Assembly (NCBI RefSeq): GCF_900114735.1
Contig: NZ_FOUA01000004.1
Span: 239,440-303,439 of the forward strand
Direction of reading: 5' to 3'
Source: Halopseudomonas bauzanensis
Lineage (GTDB): Bacteria; Pseudomonadota; Gammaproteobacteria; Pseudomonadales; Pseudomonadaceae
Length of the DNA stretch: 64,000 nt
Shown piece by piece: positions 27,602 through 36,868 of this stretch (positions are counted from its first letter, which is position 1; each line of letters starts with the position of its first letter). A program made the position numbers and the translations under genes. Below the pieces are notes generated by a model. It was not told the DNA's origin, made no database searches, and saw only the letters and a list, made by a program, of their open reading frames with translations.

Positions 27602-27880
27602 ATGGCAGATGAACAACTGCAAGCCCAGCTTGAGTCCCTGCAGCAGACACTGAACGATCCGGACGTCACTCTGAGCGAGGAAGAACGCAGCGCCGTGCAG
27701 GCCCTGGCGGACAATATCGAAGCGCGATTGCTGGTCAGCGAAGCCGGCGAAGAGGGCGTGGCCGACCCCAGCCTGGTCGACAGCGTCAATCTACTGATCG
27801 AGGAGTTCTCCGAGCGCCACCCCACCCTGGCCGCAACCCTGCAGAATGTCGTGCAGAGTCTGTCGAACATGGGGATTTGA
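27602..27880 (+). CDS. DUF4404 family small cytoplasmic protein
   Basis: A 92-residue acidic, all-helical protein with no signal or membrane segment. The pattern SEEERSAVQALADNIEARL and the ending LSNMGI match the DUF4404 family, common in pseudomonads and of unknown function. A GAGGAGA box precedes the ATG at 27602, so the upstream open frame is not part of it. It is divergent from mlaA and convergent with queF. Confidence 0.85.
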   Translation: MADEQLQAQLESLQQTLNDPDVTLSEEERSAVQALADNIEARLLVSEAGEEGVADPSLVDSVNLLIEEFSERHPTLAATLQNVVQSLSNMGI

Positions 27881-27885
27881 CCCCA

Positions 27886-27914
27886 AGCCTGCCCTGCACC
27901 ATGCCGGGCAGGCT
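27886..27914. terminator. Hairpin between convergent DUF4404 and queF genes
   Basis: A 9-bp perfect stem AGCCTGCCC/GGGCAGGCT with an 11-base loop between the two stop codons. There is no T-run on either side, so it is either a weak bidirectional terminator or a 3'-end stabiliser. Confidence 0.5.
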
Positions 27915-27921
27915 GTCCACC

Positions 27922-28755
27922 CTACTGGCGCGCCAGCCGCATGTTGTCCGGCATACCGGCGCGGGTCGAACGCCAGGGGTTGATATCCAACCCACCACGG
28001 CGTAGATACCGCGCATAGACTGTCAGCTCGCAGTCATCACCAAGCACCCGCTGCACATCGAGAAAAATCCGCTCGACGCATTGCTCGTGAAAGTCGCCAT
28101 GCTGACGAAATGAAATCAGATAGCGCAGCAGGCCGGCCTTATCGAGCGCTGGCCCGGCATAGTTGATCATCACACTGCCCCAGTCCGGCTGCCCGGTGAC
28201 CGGGCAGTTGGATTTGAGCAGGTGACTGTACAGGGTCTCCCGCGCCCAACCACCACCGGAAACGCACTGCAACAGCTCCGGCATGTACTCATAGGTGTCG
28301 ATCGTCACATCCAGATCATCCAGGCACTCACCCGGCAAGCGCCCGATGCCTTCCTGCTGCAGCTGACCCACGTTCAGTACCCGCACCATCACCGGCGCCT
28401 GCGCGGTCACGCTCAGGTCAGATTCAAGCGTTCGCAGCACATCAGCGCGATCACTGAATACCGTCTGGTTGAAGGAGTTCAGATACAGCTTGAAGGATTT
28501 GGATTCGACAATGCGCGCATTCGCCGTCACCGGGAAGGTGAACTCCACCGCCGCCACCTCGGGCTTGCCCGACGGCGTCAACCAGGAGACCTCGTAACTG
28601 TTCCATACATCCACCCCATGGAACGGCAACTGCTGCGGGTCCACCCCGAGGTCCTGCCAGATGGGTTGGCGCGAGATCGGATACAGCAGCGACGGGGTAT
28701 AGATGCCGTTGTAGCCGCTGGACTTACCGAGGGGCGATTGCTCTGCCGGATGCAT
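27922..28755 (-). CDS. queF: NADPH-dependent preQ0 reductase (7-cyano-7-deazaguanine reductase)
   Basis: A 277-residue bimodular QueF of the E. coli type, which reduces preQ0 to preQ1 in queuosine synthesis. The QueF motif [11 protein letters not shown] lies near residue 95 and the catalytic Cys in [13 protein letters not shown] near residue 190. The C-terminal Glu region HEQCVERIF completes the site. AAGGAG precedes the ATG. The 42-base gap to the ABC permease gene leaves no room for a preQ1 riboswitch. Confidence 0.96.
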   Translation of the reverse strand: MHPAEQSPLGKSSGYNGIYTPSLLYPISRQPIWQDLGVDPQQLPFHGVDVWNSYEVSWLTPSGKPEVAAVEFTFPVTANARIVESKSFKLYLNSFNQTVFSDRADVLRTLESDLSVTAQAPVMVRVLNVGQLQQEGIGRLPGECLDDLDVTIDTYEYMPELLQCVSGGGWARETLYSHLLKSNCPVTGQPDWGSVMINYAGPALDKAGLLRYLISFRQHGDFHEQCVERIFLDVQRVLGDDCELTVYARYLRRGGLDINPWRSTRAGMPDNMRLARQ

Positions 28756-28797
28756 CTGCGAGTCTCCTTTAGTTAGGGTCAGGTCAATAATCGATGA

Positions 28798-29580
28798 CTA
28801 CTGTCGCAGCCCGGTGCCCCGCACCAGCAGGCGATAGCTGAACAGGTACAGCCCCAGCGCGAATACGACCATCAAAATCAGTGCGATCCCGATATTGATA
28901 TCCGACACACCGAGAATACCAAAGCGGAACGCATTGACCATATGCAGGATCGGATTGATCAGCGACACGCTCTGCCAGAACTCCGGCAGCAGGCTGATCG
29001 AGTAGAACACGCCGCCCAGATAGGTCAGTGGCGTCAGCACGAACGTCGGCACAATGGAGATATCGTCGAAATTCCGGGCATACACCGCGTTGATAAAGCC
29101 ACCAAGCGAAAATACCAGCGAGGTGAGAAATACCACGCCAATGGTCAAACCGATATGCTGCACCTGTAGTCGGGTGAAGAACAGGGACATCAGCGTGACG
29201 ATCAACCCCACCGCCAGCCCCCGCGCCACGCCACCCAGGGAGTAGCCCAGCAGAATCACATGGGGCGACACCGGTGCCACCATCAATTCTTCGATGGAGC
29301 GCTGGAACTTGGTGCTGAAGAAGCTCGACACCACGTTGGAATAGCTGTTGGTGATCACCGACATCATGATCAGCCCCGGCACGATGTAATCGATATAGGC
29401 GAAACCATCCATTTCACCGATCCGGCCGCCGATCAGGTTGCCGAAGATGACGAAGTAAAGGGCCATGGTGATACCCGGCGGCAATAGCGTCTGCGGCCAG
29501 ATACGGGAAAAGCGCCGCACTTCCTTATTGAGAATAGTGATGAAGGCGATCCAGCTGCTGCGCCGATGACCCATATTCAA
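28798..29580 (-). CDS. ABC-2 type transporter permease, YadH-like
   Basis: A 260-residue inner-membrane protein with about six hydrophobic segments and the ABC-2 signature around PHVILLGYSLGGVARGLAVG. It forms the channel for the ATPase encoded just upstream; the start overlaps the end of that gene by four bases. Homologues (E. coli YadH) export an unknown substrate. It probably shares a transcript with queF downstream. Confidence 0.93.
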   Translation of the reverse strand: MNMGHRRSSWIAFITILNKEVRRFSRIWPQTLLPPGITMALYFVIFGNLIGGRIGEMDGFAYIDYIVPGLIMMSVITNSYSNVVSSFFSTKFQRSIEELMVAPVSPHVILLGYSLGGVARGLAVGLIVTLMSLFFTRLQVQHIGLTIGVVFLTSLVFSLGGFINAVYARNFDDISIVPTFVLTPLTYLGGVFYSISLLPEFWQSVSLINPILHMVNAFRFGILGVSDINIGIALILMVVFALGLYLFSYRLLVRGTGLRQ

Positions 29581-30512
29581 GCCGCTCCTTTGTCGTTATT
29601 GCCTTCCACCACGCCGAGAAACAGTTCCTCGAGGCGGTTGCTCTTGTTGCGCAGGCTCAGCACCTCGATACCTTGCGCGGCCAGTTCGACGAACAGGCTA
29701 TTCATCCCCTGTTCCTTGTCCACCTGTACCTCCAGCGTGTGGTCATCCGCCAGGACGCAGGGGAAACCCGGTAGCGCCGGTGCCTGCTCCATCGCGTCGC
29801 GGCAATCGAGCAGAAAGGTCTCGACATGCAGCTGCTTGAGCAGCTTGCGCATGCTGGTGTTATGGATGATCTGCCCGCCGTCGATGATCGCGATGTTGCG
29901 ACACAGCTGTTCAGCCTCTTCCAGATAGTGCGTGGTCAGGACGATGGTCACACCCTGGGCGTTGATCTCCTCGAGAAACTGCCACATCGAGCGGCGGATT
30001 TCGATATCCACACCGGCGGTCGGCTCGTCGAGAATCAGCAGCCGAGGTTCGTGGATCAACGCCCGGGCGATCATCAGCCGGCGCTTCATGCCGCCCGACA
30101 GCATGCGCGTGGGCACATCGCGCTTGTCCCACAGGCTCAGGCGGCGGAGAAAATGCTCGGCCCGCTCCCGCGCCTCACCCGCAGGGATCCCGTAATAGCC
30201 GGCCTGGTTGACCAGGATATCCTGCACCTTCTCGAACTGGCTGAAGTTGAACTCCTGTGGCACCACGCCGATGCAACGCTTGGCGGCTATCAGGTCGGTA
30301 TCCAGATCATGGCCAAAGATGCTCACCTTACCGGCACTCTTGTTGACCAGGGAAGAGAGGATACCGATGGTGGTGGACTTGCCTGCACCGTTGGGACCGA
30401 GCAAGGCGAAGAAGTCGCCCTGCCCCACATCCAGATCTAGCCCTTTGAGCGCACGCATGCCGTTGGGGTAGGTTTTCTCGAGCCCGCGGATTGTGATTGC
30501 TGCCGTCGTCAT
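29577..30512 (-). CDS. ABC-2 type transporter ATP-binding protein, YadG-like
   Basis: A 311-residue ATPase subunit with Walker A GPNGAGKSTT near residue 40, the signature LSGGMKRR near residue 140, Walker B LLILDEPTAGVD and the switch His in LTTHYLEEAEQL. It pairs with the permease at 28798-29580. The substrate is not deducible. Its 5' end sits against a decayed MFS transporter fragment on the other strand. Confidence 0.94.
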   Translation of the reverse strand: MTTAAITIRGLEKTYPNGMRALKGLDLDVGQGDFFALLGPNGAGKSTTIGILSSLVNKSAGKVSIFGHDLDTDLIAAKRCIGVVPQEFNFSQFEKVQDILVNQAGYYGIPAGEARERAEHFLRRLSLWDKRDVPTRMLSGGMKRRLMIARALIHEPRLLILDEPTAGVDIEIRRSMWQFLEEINAQGVTIVLTTHYLEEAEQLCRNIAIIDGGQIIHNTSMRKLLKQLHVETFLLDCRDAMEQAPALPGFPCVLADDHTLEVQVDKEQGMNSLFVELAAQGIEVLSLRNKSNRLEELFLGVVEGNNDKGAA

Positions 30513-30550
30513 GCATGCCCCTCAATCAATTCATGGATCAGCCCGACGAT

Positions 30551-30786
30551 ATGGGGGCGAAATCCGCGGATTCAAGCCTCACGGTGATACTGATAACACT
30601 GTTCGGTCTGGGTTTCTGCCCGCAACTGACCGGCCTGGCCAGTGATCTCATGAACACAGCCTACGGCATGGACAGCCTGCGTTATGCGCTGATCGCCGCA
30701 TCGCTGATGAATATCTGGGCCTGCTTCCACTACTATCTTGCTGGCCGTACCATCAAAAATACGATACGGCCAATATCGAGCCCTGA
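30551..30786 (+). pseudogene. Remnant C-terminus of an MFS transporter
   Basis: The translated segment from MGAKSAD through ITLFGLGFCPQLTGLASDL, the DSLRYALI segment, and on to HYYLAGRTIK matches the last two helices of MFS transporters of the kind ending GPQLVGLLSD...SLRYAL...LAARTL. Everything upstream is missing and the flank runs into the oppositely oriented ABC gene, pointing to a deletion. The frame runs on past the expected end, but adding one A to the AAAAA run at 30755-30759 gives TIKKYDTANIEP and a TGA at 30784, just before a terminator. So it appears both truncated and frameshifted. Confidence 0.7.
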
Positions 30787-30801
30787 TACTCTGCCCTACC
30801 G

Positions 30802-30830
30802 GGGCAACAGACCTGCGCTGTTGCCCTTTT
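30802..30830 (+). terminator. Rho-independent terminator of the MFS remnant
   Basis: A 9-bp stem GGGCAACAG/CTGTTGCCC with a 7-base loop followed by TTTTT. It faces the plus strand and has no intact gene to serve, consistent with being left over from the lost transporter gene. Confidence 0.85.
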
Positions 30831-30938
30831 TCCTTTCCTGCCCCTCCTCCCAGGTGATATCCCGTTACAGCCCCAGCCACATAGTGACGGCAGACCGACT
30901 ATGCTGAAAGCTGGATTTCCACCCTGAAGGAGTGCTTC

Positions 30939-33371
30939 ATGTTGACCCTGCTCTGGCTGCTGGGCCTGATACTTCTCGTTACCGTGCTCGCCTGGGTACG
31001 CAGCGGCCTGCTGAACGGCTGCCTGGTCGTCGGCGTCTACCTGCTGGCAATGACCCTGCTGGGTCCGGTCCACTGGCTGCTGGATGTCATCCTGTGGGCG
31101 CTGTTCCTCGGCGTTGCAATTCCGCTGAACTTGACCGACTGGCGCCGCCGCAGCATTACCACCCCACTGTTCCATTGGTTTCGCAAGGTGCTGCCACCGA
31201 TTTCCGATACCGAACAGGAAGCGCTGGATGCCGGCACCGTCTGGTGGGACGGCGAGATTTTCAGTGGTCGCCCCGACTGGAACCGACTGCACAGCTACCC
31301 CATGCCCACCCTGACCGCAGAGGAACAGGCTTTTCTCGATGGACCGGTGGAAGAGCTCTGCAGCATGACCAATGAATGGCAGGTCACCACCGAACTGCAG
31401 GACCTGCCGGCGCCGGTCTGGGACTTCATCAAGGGCAACGGCTTCTTCGGCCTGATCATCCCCAGAGAATACGGCGGCAAGGGCTTCTCAGCCTACGCTC
31501 ATTCACAGGTCGCCATGAAGCTGGCCAGCCGCAGTGGCGATCTGGGATCCACAGTGATGGTCCCCAACTCCCTGGGCCCTGCCGAGCTGCTGATGCAGTA
31601 CGGCACCGACGACCAGAAGCAGTATTACCTGCCGCGCCTGGCGGCCGGGCAGGAAGTACCCTGCTTCGCCCTGACCTCTCCCGAAGCCGGCTCGGATGCC
31701 GGCGGCATGCCGGACCGGGGCATCGTCTGCCGGGGGCAATGGCAAGGGGAAGAGGTATTGGGCCTGAGCGTGACCTGGGAGAAGCGCTACATCACCCTCG
31801 GCCCGGTAGCCACGCTGCTCGGCTTGGCATTCAAGGTCTATGATCCCGACGGCCTGCTGGGTGATCAGGAAGACCTAGGCATCACCCTGGCACTTATTCC
31901 CACGGATACCGAGGGCGTCGAGATCGGGCGGCGCCACTTCCCGCTCAATGCGGCCTTCATGAACGGGCCGAACTCCGGCAAGGATGTGTTCATTCCGATG
32001 GATTACCTGATCGGCGGCCAGCCGATGATCGGCCATGGCTGGAAGATGCTGATGAATTGCCTGGCCGTGGGGCGTTCGATTTCCCTGCCGGCCGGCAGCA
32101 CCGGCGCGGCGAAGATGACCAGCATGACCACCGGGGCCTATGCCCGTATCCGGCGGCAGTTCAACCTGCCCATCGGTGAGTTCGAAGGCGTACAGGAAGC
32201 GCTCGCGCGCATTGGTGGCAATACCTATGTGATGGACGCAGCCCGCACCATGACCGCTGGCGCGGTGGACCTGGGCGAGAAACCTGCCGTGCTGTCCGGC
32301 GTGGTCAAGTATCACCTCACCGAGCGTATGCGCCAATGCATCAACGACGCCATGGATGTGCATGGTGGCAAGGGCATCTGCATGGGGCCGAAGAATTACC
32401 TCGGCCGCGGTTATCAGTCGGTGCCGATTTCCATCACCGTGGAAGGGGCCAATATCCTCACCCGTAGCATGATGATCTTCGGTCAGGGTGCGATTCGTTG
32501 CCACCCGTACGTGTTGCAGGAAATGCAGGCCACCCAGGACCCGGACCAGGACCGCGCCATCGCGCGCTTCGACAGACTGCTGTTCGAACACATCGGTCAC
32601 GCCCTGGGCAACGCCGCCGGCAGCCTGCTGCTGGGCCTGACCTGCGGTGCTTTGGTGAAAACTCCGGGCAACGACGACACCCGTGCTTATTATCGGCAGC
32701 TGTCACGCCTCAGCGCGGCCTTCGCTACCTTGACCGATACCAGCATGCTGATGCTGGGTGGCGAGCTGAAACGGCGCGAGCGGCTGTCAGCCCGGCTGGG
32801 CGACGTGCTCAGCTTCATCTACCTGGCCAGCGCCACGCTCAAGCACTATCACGACCAGGGCGAACCGGAAGAAGATCTGCCGCTGTTGCGCTGGGGAGTG
32901 GAGGACCTGCTGGCGAAGATCGAACAGGCCATGCACGAGATCCTGCTGAACTTCCCGGACCGCTGCATGGGTATCGCTCTACGGGTGTTGATCTTCCCGC
33001 TGGGCCGGCGTCTCAAGCCACCGTCCGACCGCACCGGCGGTGAGGTCGCGCGTCGGTTGATGACCCCCGGCGCCTCACGCGACCGCCTGCTGGCTGGCTG
33101 CTACCGCAGCAGCGATCCGGACGATGCCACCGGTCTGCTCAATGACACGCTGGACAAGGTCATCCTCGCCGACCCGATCGAGCACCGCCTGAGCAAGGCG
33201 ATCCGCTCCGGTGAACTGGAACATGAAAGTGCAGCCGATGATCTTGCGGTCGCGGCCGAAAGCGGCGTCCTTAGCCCCGATGAAGCGCAGAAGCTGCGTG
33301 ATGCCCGGCTGGCCCGCCGGGCGGTCATTGAGGTGGATGATTTTTCACAGGAGGAAATGCGACCCGGTTGA
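30939..33371 (+). CDS. fadE: Acyl-CoA dehydrogenase, long FadE type
   Basis: An 810-residue enzyme for the first step of fatty acid beta-oxidation, close in length to E. coli FadE (814). The first about 75 residues hold two or three hydrophobic helices. The acyl-CoA dehydrogenase core follows, with CFALTSPEAGSDAGG near residue 245, VTWEKRYITLGP and the DAMDVHGGKGICMGP segment near 470. The C-terminal about 250 residues are the FadE-specific extension. AAGGAG precedes the ATG. Queued after queF/ABC genes it matches the P. aeruginosa order as recalled. Confidence 0.94.
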   Translation: MLTLLWLLGLILLVTVLAWVRSGLLNGCLVVGVYLLAMTLLGPVHWLLDVILWALFLGVAIPLNLTDWRRRSITTPLFHWFRKVLPPISDTEQEALDAGTVWWDGEIFSGRPDWNRLHSYPMPTLTAEEQAFLDGPVEELCSMTNEWQVTTELQDLPAPVWDFIKGNGFFGLIIPREYGGKGFSAYAHSQVAMKLASRSGDLGSTVMVPNSLGPAELLMQYGTDDQKQYYLPRLAAGQEVPCFALTSPEAGSDAGGMPDRGIVCRGQWQGEEVLGLSVTWEKRYITLGPVATLLGLAFKVYDPDGLLGDQEDLGITLALIPTDTEGVEIGRRHFPLNAAFMNGPNSGKDVFIPMDYLIGGQPMIGHGWKMLMNCLAVGRSISLPAGSTGAAKMTSMTTGAYARIRRQFNLPIGEFEGVQEALARIGGNTYVMDAARTMTAGAVDLGEKPAVLSGVVKYHLTERMRQCINDAMDVHGGKGICMGPKNYLGRGYQSVPISITVEGANILTRSMMIFGQGAIRCHPYVLQEMQATQDPDQDRAIARFDRLLFEHIGHALGNAAGSLLLGLTCGALVKTPGNDDTRAYYRQLSRLSAAFATLTDTSMLMLGGELKRRERLSARLGDVLSFIYLASATLKHYHDQGEPEEDLPLLRWGVEDLLAKIEQAMHEILLNFPDRCMGIALRVLIFPLGRRLKPPSDRTGGEVARRLMTPGASRDRLLAGCYRSSDPDDATGLLNDTLDKVILADPIEHRLSKAIRSGELEHESAADDLAVAAESGVLSPDEAQKLRDARLARRAVIEVDDFSQEEMRPG

Positions 33372-33388
33372 GCCAGGGTGTTCACGGC

Positions 33389-33410
33389 GGGCCGGGGTCT
33401 ATCCCGGCCC
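33389..33410. terminator. Hairpin between convergent fadE and ABC exporter genes
   Basis: An 8-bp perfect stem GGGCCGGG/CCCGGCCC with a 6-base loop in the 66-base gap between stop codons. There is no T-run, so termination efficiency is uncertain. Confidence 0.55.
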
Positions 33411-33437
33411 AGCGGTGTTGCCGGCTAGCCATGGTGC

Positions 33438-35234
33438 TCAGGCTTCGGAGGTGTCCTCCCCCTCACGCTGCTGCTCTGCCCACAGCCGCGCATAGGCTCC
33501 GCCCGCCGCCAGTAACTGCTGATGCGTGCCCTGCTCCACCACCTGCCCCTGGTCCAGCACCAGGATCTGCTCCGCATGGGTGATGGTTGACAGCCGATGA
33601 GCAATGGCCAGGGTGGTACGCCGCCGCGATACCAGGTTCAGCGCGTCCAGAATCCGCCGCTCCGAATGCGTATCCAGTGACGAGGTCGCCTCGTCGAGGA
33701 TCAGCAATTGTGGGTCCTTGAGCAGCACCCGGGCGATGGCGATACGCTGTTTCTCGCCGCCGGACAGCTTCAGCCCCCGCTCCCCCACTTGCGTCTGCAG
33801 GCCTTCGGGCAGACGCTGGACAAAGTCTTCCAGCTGCGCCATGCGCAACACCGCCCAGACTTCCTCATCGCTGGCACCCGGCTTACCGTAGGCAATGTTG
33901 TAACCGATGCTGTCATTGAACAGCACGGTATCCTGCGGCACCACGCCGATGGCCTGGCGCAGGCTGCGCTGGGTCACCGTGCGGATATCCTGACCATCAA
34001 TGGTGATGCCGCCACTGCTGACGTCATAGAAGCGAAACAGCAACCGCGCCAGTGTGGACTTACCGGCGCCGCTGGGGCCGACCACAGCCAACGTCTGGCC
34101 GGCCGGAATCGTAAAGCTGACGTCCTTGAGGATCGGCCGCTCCGCCGTGTAAGAATGATTGACGTGCTCGAAGCGCACCGTGCCGCCCTCAACCCGCAGC
34201 GCCGCCGCCTCATCCACATCAGCCACCTTGACCGGCGCCTCCAGCAATCCGAACAAACGCTCGATATTGATCAGCGCTTCACGTATTTCCCGGTAGATGA
34301 AACCGAGGAAATTCAGCGGAACGAACAGCTGGATCATGTAGGCGTTGATCATGACCAACTCACCCAGCGTCATGCTACCAGCGGACACCTGGTTCGCCGC
34401 CAGCACCATCATCAGCGTCACCGAGCCGGCAATGATCAGTGCCTGCCCCGAATTCAGCGCTGACAACGACAGCCGAGTCTTCATCCGCGCTGATTCCCAG
34501 CCAGCCAGGTGCTCGTCGTACTGCCTGGCCTCAAACGGCTCGTTACCGAAATACTTCACCGTTTCATAGTTCAGCAGGCTGTCCACTGCTCGGGTATTGG
34601 AGCGGTTGTCGAGCTGATTGCTTTCACGCACGAAGCGGTTGCGCCATTCGGTAAAGGCAATGGTGAACAGGCTATAAACCACCACCGCACCGAGTACCGT
34701 CAACGCATACACCGGACTGAAGTTGGCCAGCAGAATGACAGTGATCAGGCCAATTTCCAGCAAGGTCGGCAGGATATTGAACACCATGAAGCGCAACAGA
34801 AAGCTGATGCCACTGGTACCGCGCTCGATATCCCGCGCCAGTCCACCGGTCCGGCGCGACAAATGAAAGCCAAGATCCAACCGGTGCAGGTGCTCGAATA
34901 CCTTGAGCGATACCCGCCGCATTGCCCGCTCGGCTACCCGGGCGAACACCGCATCACGCAATTCGGAGAAGAACACTGTGGAGAAACGCAGCAGGCCATA
35001 TGCCGTCAGCAACGCCACCGGCACCAGGATCAGCGCATCGGTGACTGCCTCGTAATGCTCGACAATCAGCTTTAGCATCCAGGGCACCGCCACCCCGGCC
35101 AGCTTGGCCAGCAACAGACAGGTCATGGCCAGGGCCACCCGGCCACGGAACTCACTCAGATAGGGAAGGAGACTGCGGATGATCCGCCAGTTGACCGGAC
35201 CACCGGCATAGGAATTGTCGCTACTGGGTCGCAA
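33438..35234 (-). CDS. ABC exporter, Atm1/HMT1 type (fused permease-ATPase)
   Basis: A 598-residue half-transporter. Six membrane helices lie in residues 25-310, with the NYETVKYFGNEPFE segment that marks the Atm1/ABCB7 group. The ATPase domain has Walker A VGPSGAGKSTL near residue 390, signature LSGGEKQRIAIAR near 495, and Walker B LLILDEATSSLD. Bacterial relatives export glutathione-linked or metal-thiol compounds. It is alone, convergent with fadE. Confidence 0.92.
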   Translation of the reverse strand: MRPSSDNSYAGGPVNWRIIRSLLPYLSEFRGRVALAMTCLLLAKLAGVAVPWMLKLIVEHYEAVTDALILVPVALLTAYGLLRFSTVFFSELRDAVFARVAERAMRRVSLKVFEHLHRLDLGFHLSRRTGGLARDIERGTSGISFLLRFMVFNILPTLLEIGLITVILLANFSPVYALTVLGAVVVYSLFTIAFTEWRNRFVRESNQLDNRSNTRAVDSLLNYETVKYFGNEPFEARQYDEHLAGWESARMKTRLSLSALNSGQALIIAGSVTLMMVLAANQVSAGSMTLGELVMINAYMIQLFVPLNFLGFIYREIREALINIERLFGLLEAPVKVADVDEAAALRVEGGTVRFEHVNHSYTAERPILKDVSFTIPAGQTLAVVGPSGAGKSTLARLLFRFYDVSSGGITIDGQDIRTVTQRSLRQAIGVVPQDTVLFNDSIGYNIAYGKPGASDEEVWAVLRMAQLEDFVQRLPEGLQTQVGERGLKLSGGEKQRIAIARVLLKDPQLLILDEATSSLDTHSERRILDALNLVSRRRTTLAIAHRLSTITHAEQILVLDQGQVVEQGTHQQLLAAGGAYARLWAEQQREGEDTSEA

Positions 35235-35298
35235 TGCAAGGGCCTCGGGTGATTGTGCCGAGACGGCAGTCTATCATCCCGAGGCCTGTTTATTTGCT

Positions 35299-36687
35299 CT
35301 AGCCTTCGGCCTCCAGCTTCACCGGTGCCGGCGCTTCCTCATGCTCCTCGGGAATCGGCTCAACGCTGCGATCCCAGCCCACCAGCAGCAGTGTGGTCAA
35401 CACACCGAACAGCAGGCCTACCCAGGGCTCGAAGAAGGCCAGCCCCGCACCAATCAACAGCACCGCGCCCCGCGACGCGTTGTTCTTGGGAATGGCCATG
35501 GCGATATAGGCGCAGGCAAAACCGGTCAGCACCAGCGTCAACGACAGCGCGATGCCCAGCAGCGGCTGCAGGCCGGTTACCAGTGGCAACAGGAAGAACA
35601 GAATCGGGATGCCCATGCCGTAATAGGAGATCAGCCCGCTGTGCAGACTATCCATGGTCTGCCGACCCTGCTTCCAGCGCTGGATGATGATCACGTGAAC
35701 GCCGGTCCACATCGGCCCCTGAGTGGGGAAAAACGGTGCGCTGATACCCATCACTGCGTTACGGATGGCCAGGGCGAAATGCGAACGGGTCGGATTGATG
35801 TCGATGTGTTCATCGTTGCGCTCTTTCAGGCCCTCGCGGATCACTTCGTTGCCGGTCACCAGGTCACCGAACAGGATGACATAGGTGATGATGGCCAGCG
35901 GCATGGCCTGGATCATCATGCTCATGTCCGGGAAACCAATGGCAAACGGCGACATCTTGTTCCACATATCGCCGACCGGTGGGATTAAAAAACCCCACTG
36001 CACGTCATAGGCGACCTCTCCCACCAGCGGCCCGACAATCCCGGCGATGACAAAGCCCGGCAGCAGCCCCAGCGCCGCGATCATGGCAACCCAGCGGTAT
36101 TTCTCCTTGAGCCGTTGCATCGGCAGGGAAAAGGCAAAGATCAGGCACACCGCGCAGGCCAAGGTGGTGGCGATAGGTTGCTGCAGGAGAAAACGCTCGG
36201 CGTCATCGATAAATACCCGCTTGAGCGCAGCCAGGGCGGCCCCCAGGATGATCCCGGCCTTGAGAGTATCCGGCAGCCAGATGACGAACTTCTTGCCCAG
36301 GCCGGTCAGGCCCAGCACGAACAGCAACAGCGCAAAATCCAGCGACAGCGCCGTCATCGCCTGCAGTCGCAGCGTCGGATCGTCCCCCGCGCCGATGGCA
36401 AAGGCCAGCGCCAGCGGTAGCGCAGGGGTAAGCCAGCCCGGCGCATAGGGCTCACCAAACACGATCAACGCTGAGCTGATCAGAATCGAATGGATCATCG
36501 AGGCGGCAACGGCCTCCTCGAAGGTAAGACCGAAGAACATGGTCATCAGCGGAATAAGGGATAACCCCGTCGCCGCAGCAATGAAGATGCCCTGAAACAG
36601 TTCCGGCCAGTACAACCGGGTGTGGTAGAACGGCAAGCGGAAGGTAAAGGGTCCCCAGCGCCAGCCGGGCAGTTCAGGTTGCGACAT
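35299..36687 (-). CDS. Polytopic membrane transporter, possibly NCS2/SulP-fold
   Basis: A 462-residue protein with about 12 hydrophobic segments and a charged cytoplasmic tail rich in Glu/Pro. The segments resemble the core of xanthine/uracil and SulP-type carriers: GWLTPALPLALAFAIGAGDD, LPDTLKAGIILGAALAALK, and FFPTQGPMWTG in the position of the substrate-binding half-helix. I do not recognise the exact family, so substrate is open. A GGAG box lies seven bases before the ATG. Neighbouring genes give no metabolic hint. Confidence 0.6.
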   Translation of the reverse strand: MSQPELPGWRWGPFTFRLPFYHTRLYWPELFQGIFIAAATGLSLIPLMTMFFGLTFEEAVAASMIHSILISSALIVFGEPYAPGWLTPALPLALAFAIGAGDDPTLRLQAMTALSLDFALLLFVLGLTGLGKKFVIWLPDTLKAGIILGAALAALKRVFIDDAERFLLQQPIATTLACAVCLIFAFSLPMQRLKEKYRWVAMIAALGLLPGFVIAGIVGPLVGEVAYDVQWGFLIPPVGDMWNKMSPFAIGFPDMSMMIQAMPLAIITYVILFGDLVTGNEVIREGLKERNDEHIDINPTRSHFALAIRNAVMGISAPFFPTQGPMWTGVHVIIIQRWKQGRQTMDSLHSGLISYYGMGIPILFFLLPLVTGLQPLLGIALSLTLVLTGFACAYIAMAIPKNNASRGAVLLIGAGLAFFEPWVGLLFGVLTTLLLVGWDRSVEPIPEEHEEAPAPVKLEAEG

Positions 36688-36868
36688 GATCCATCTCCAT
36701 CGTTTATTGTTATCGGTGCGCGATCTCGCCTTACCTGGCCTTCGCTGCTTGTTCGTATTATTGATGGGGAGCTGATGAAAGCTCTAGTCGCATCATCTCT
36801 TCATCAGTTCGCTGAATATCACCCGTTAAGGTGAAGTCGCGATGGCATTATGCATAGCACCGGCGACT

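Larger units (their letters stand above)
30513..30938. other. Gap between ABC ATPase and fadE, holding an MFS remnant
   Basis: These 426 bases have no intact gene. They contain the tail of a major facilitator transporter (30551-30786), its terminator (30802-30830), and the fadE leader with an AAGGAG box about ten bases before the start at 30939. No clear promoter pair was identified. Confidence 0.6.

Noticed and set aside
28756..28797. PreQ1 riboswitch before queF
   Set aside because: The gap from the ABC permease gene is only 42 bases and holds just a ribosome-binding site.
30497..30907. A 136-residue intact small membrane protein
   Set aside because: Only the middle resembles anything (the MFS tail), and the frame runs through a terminator hairpin. 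A decayed fragment explains it better.
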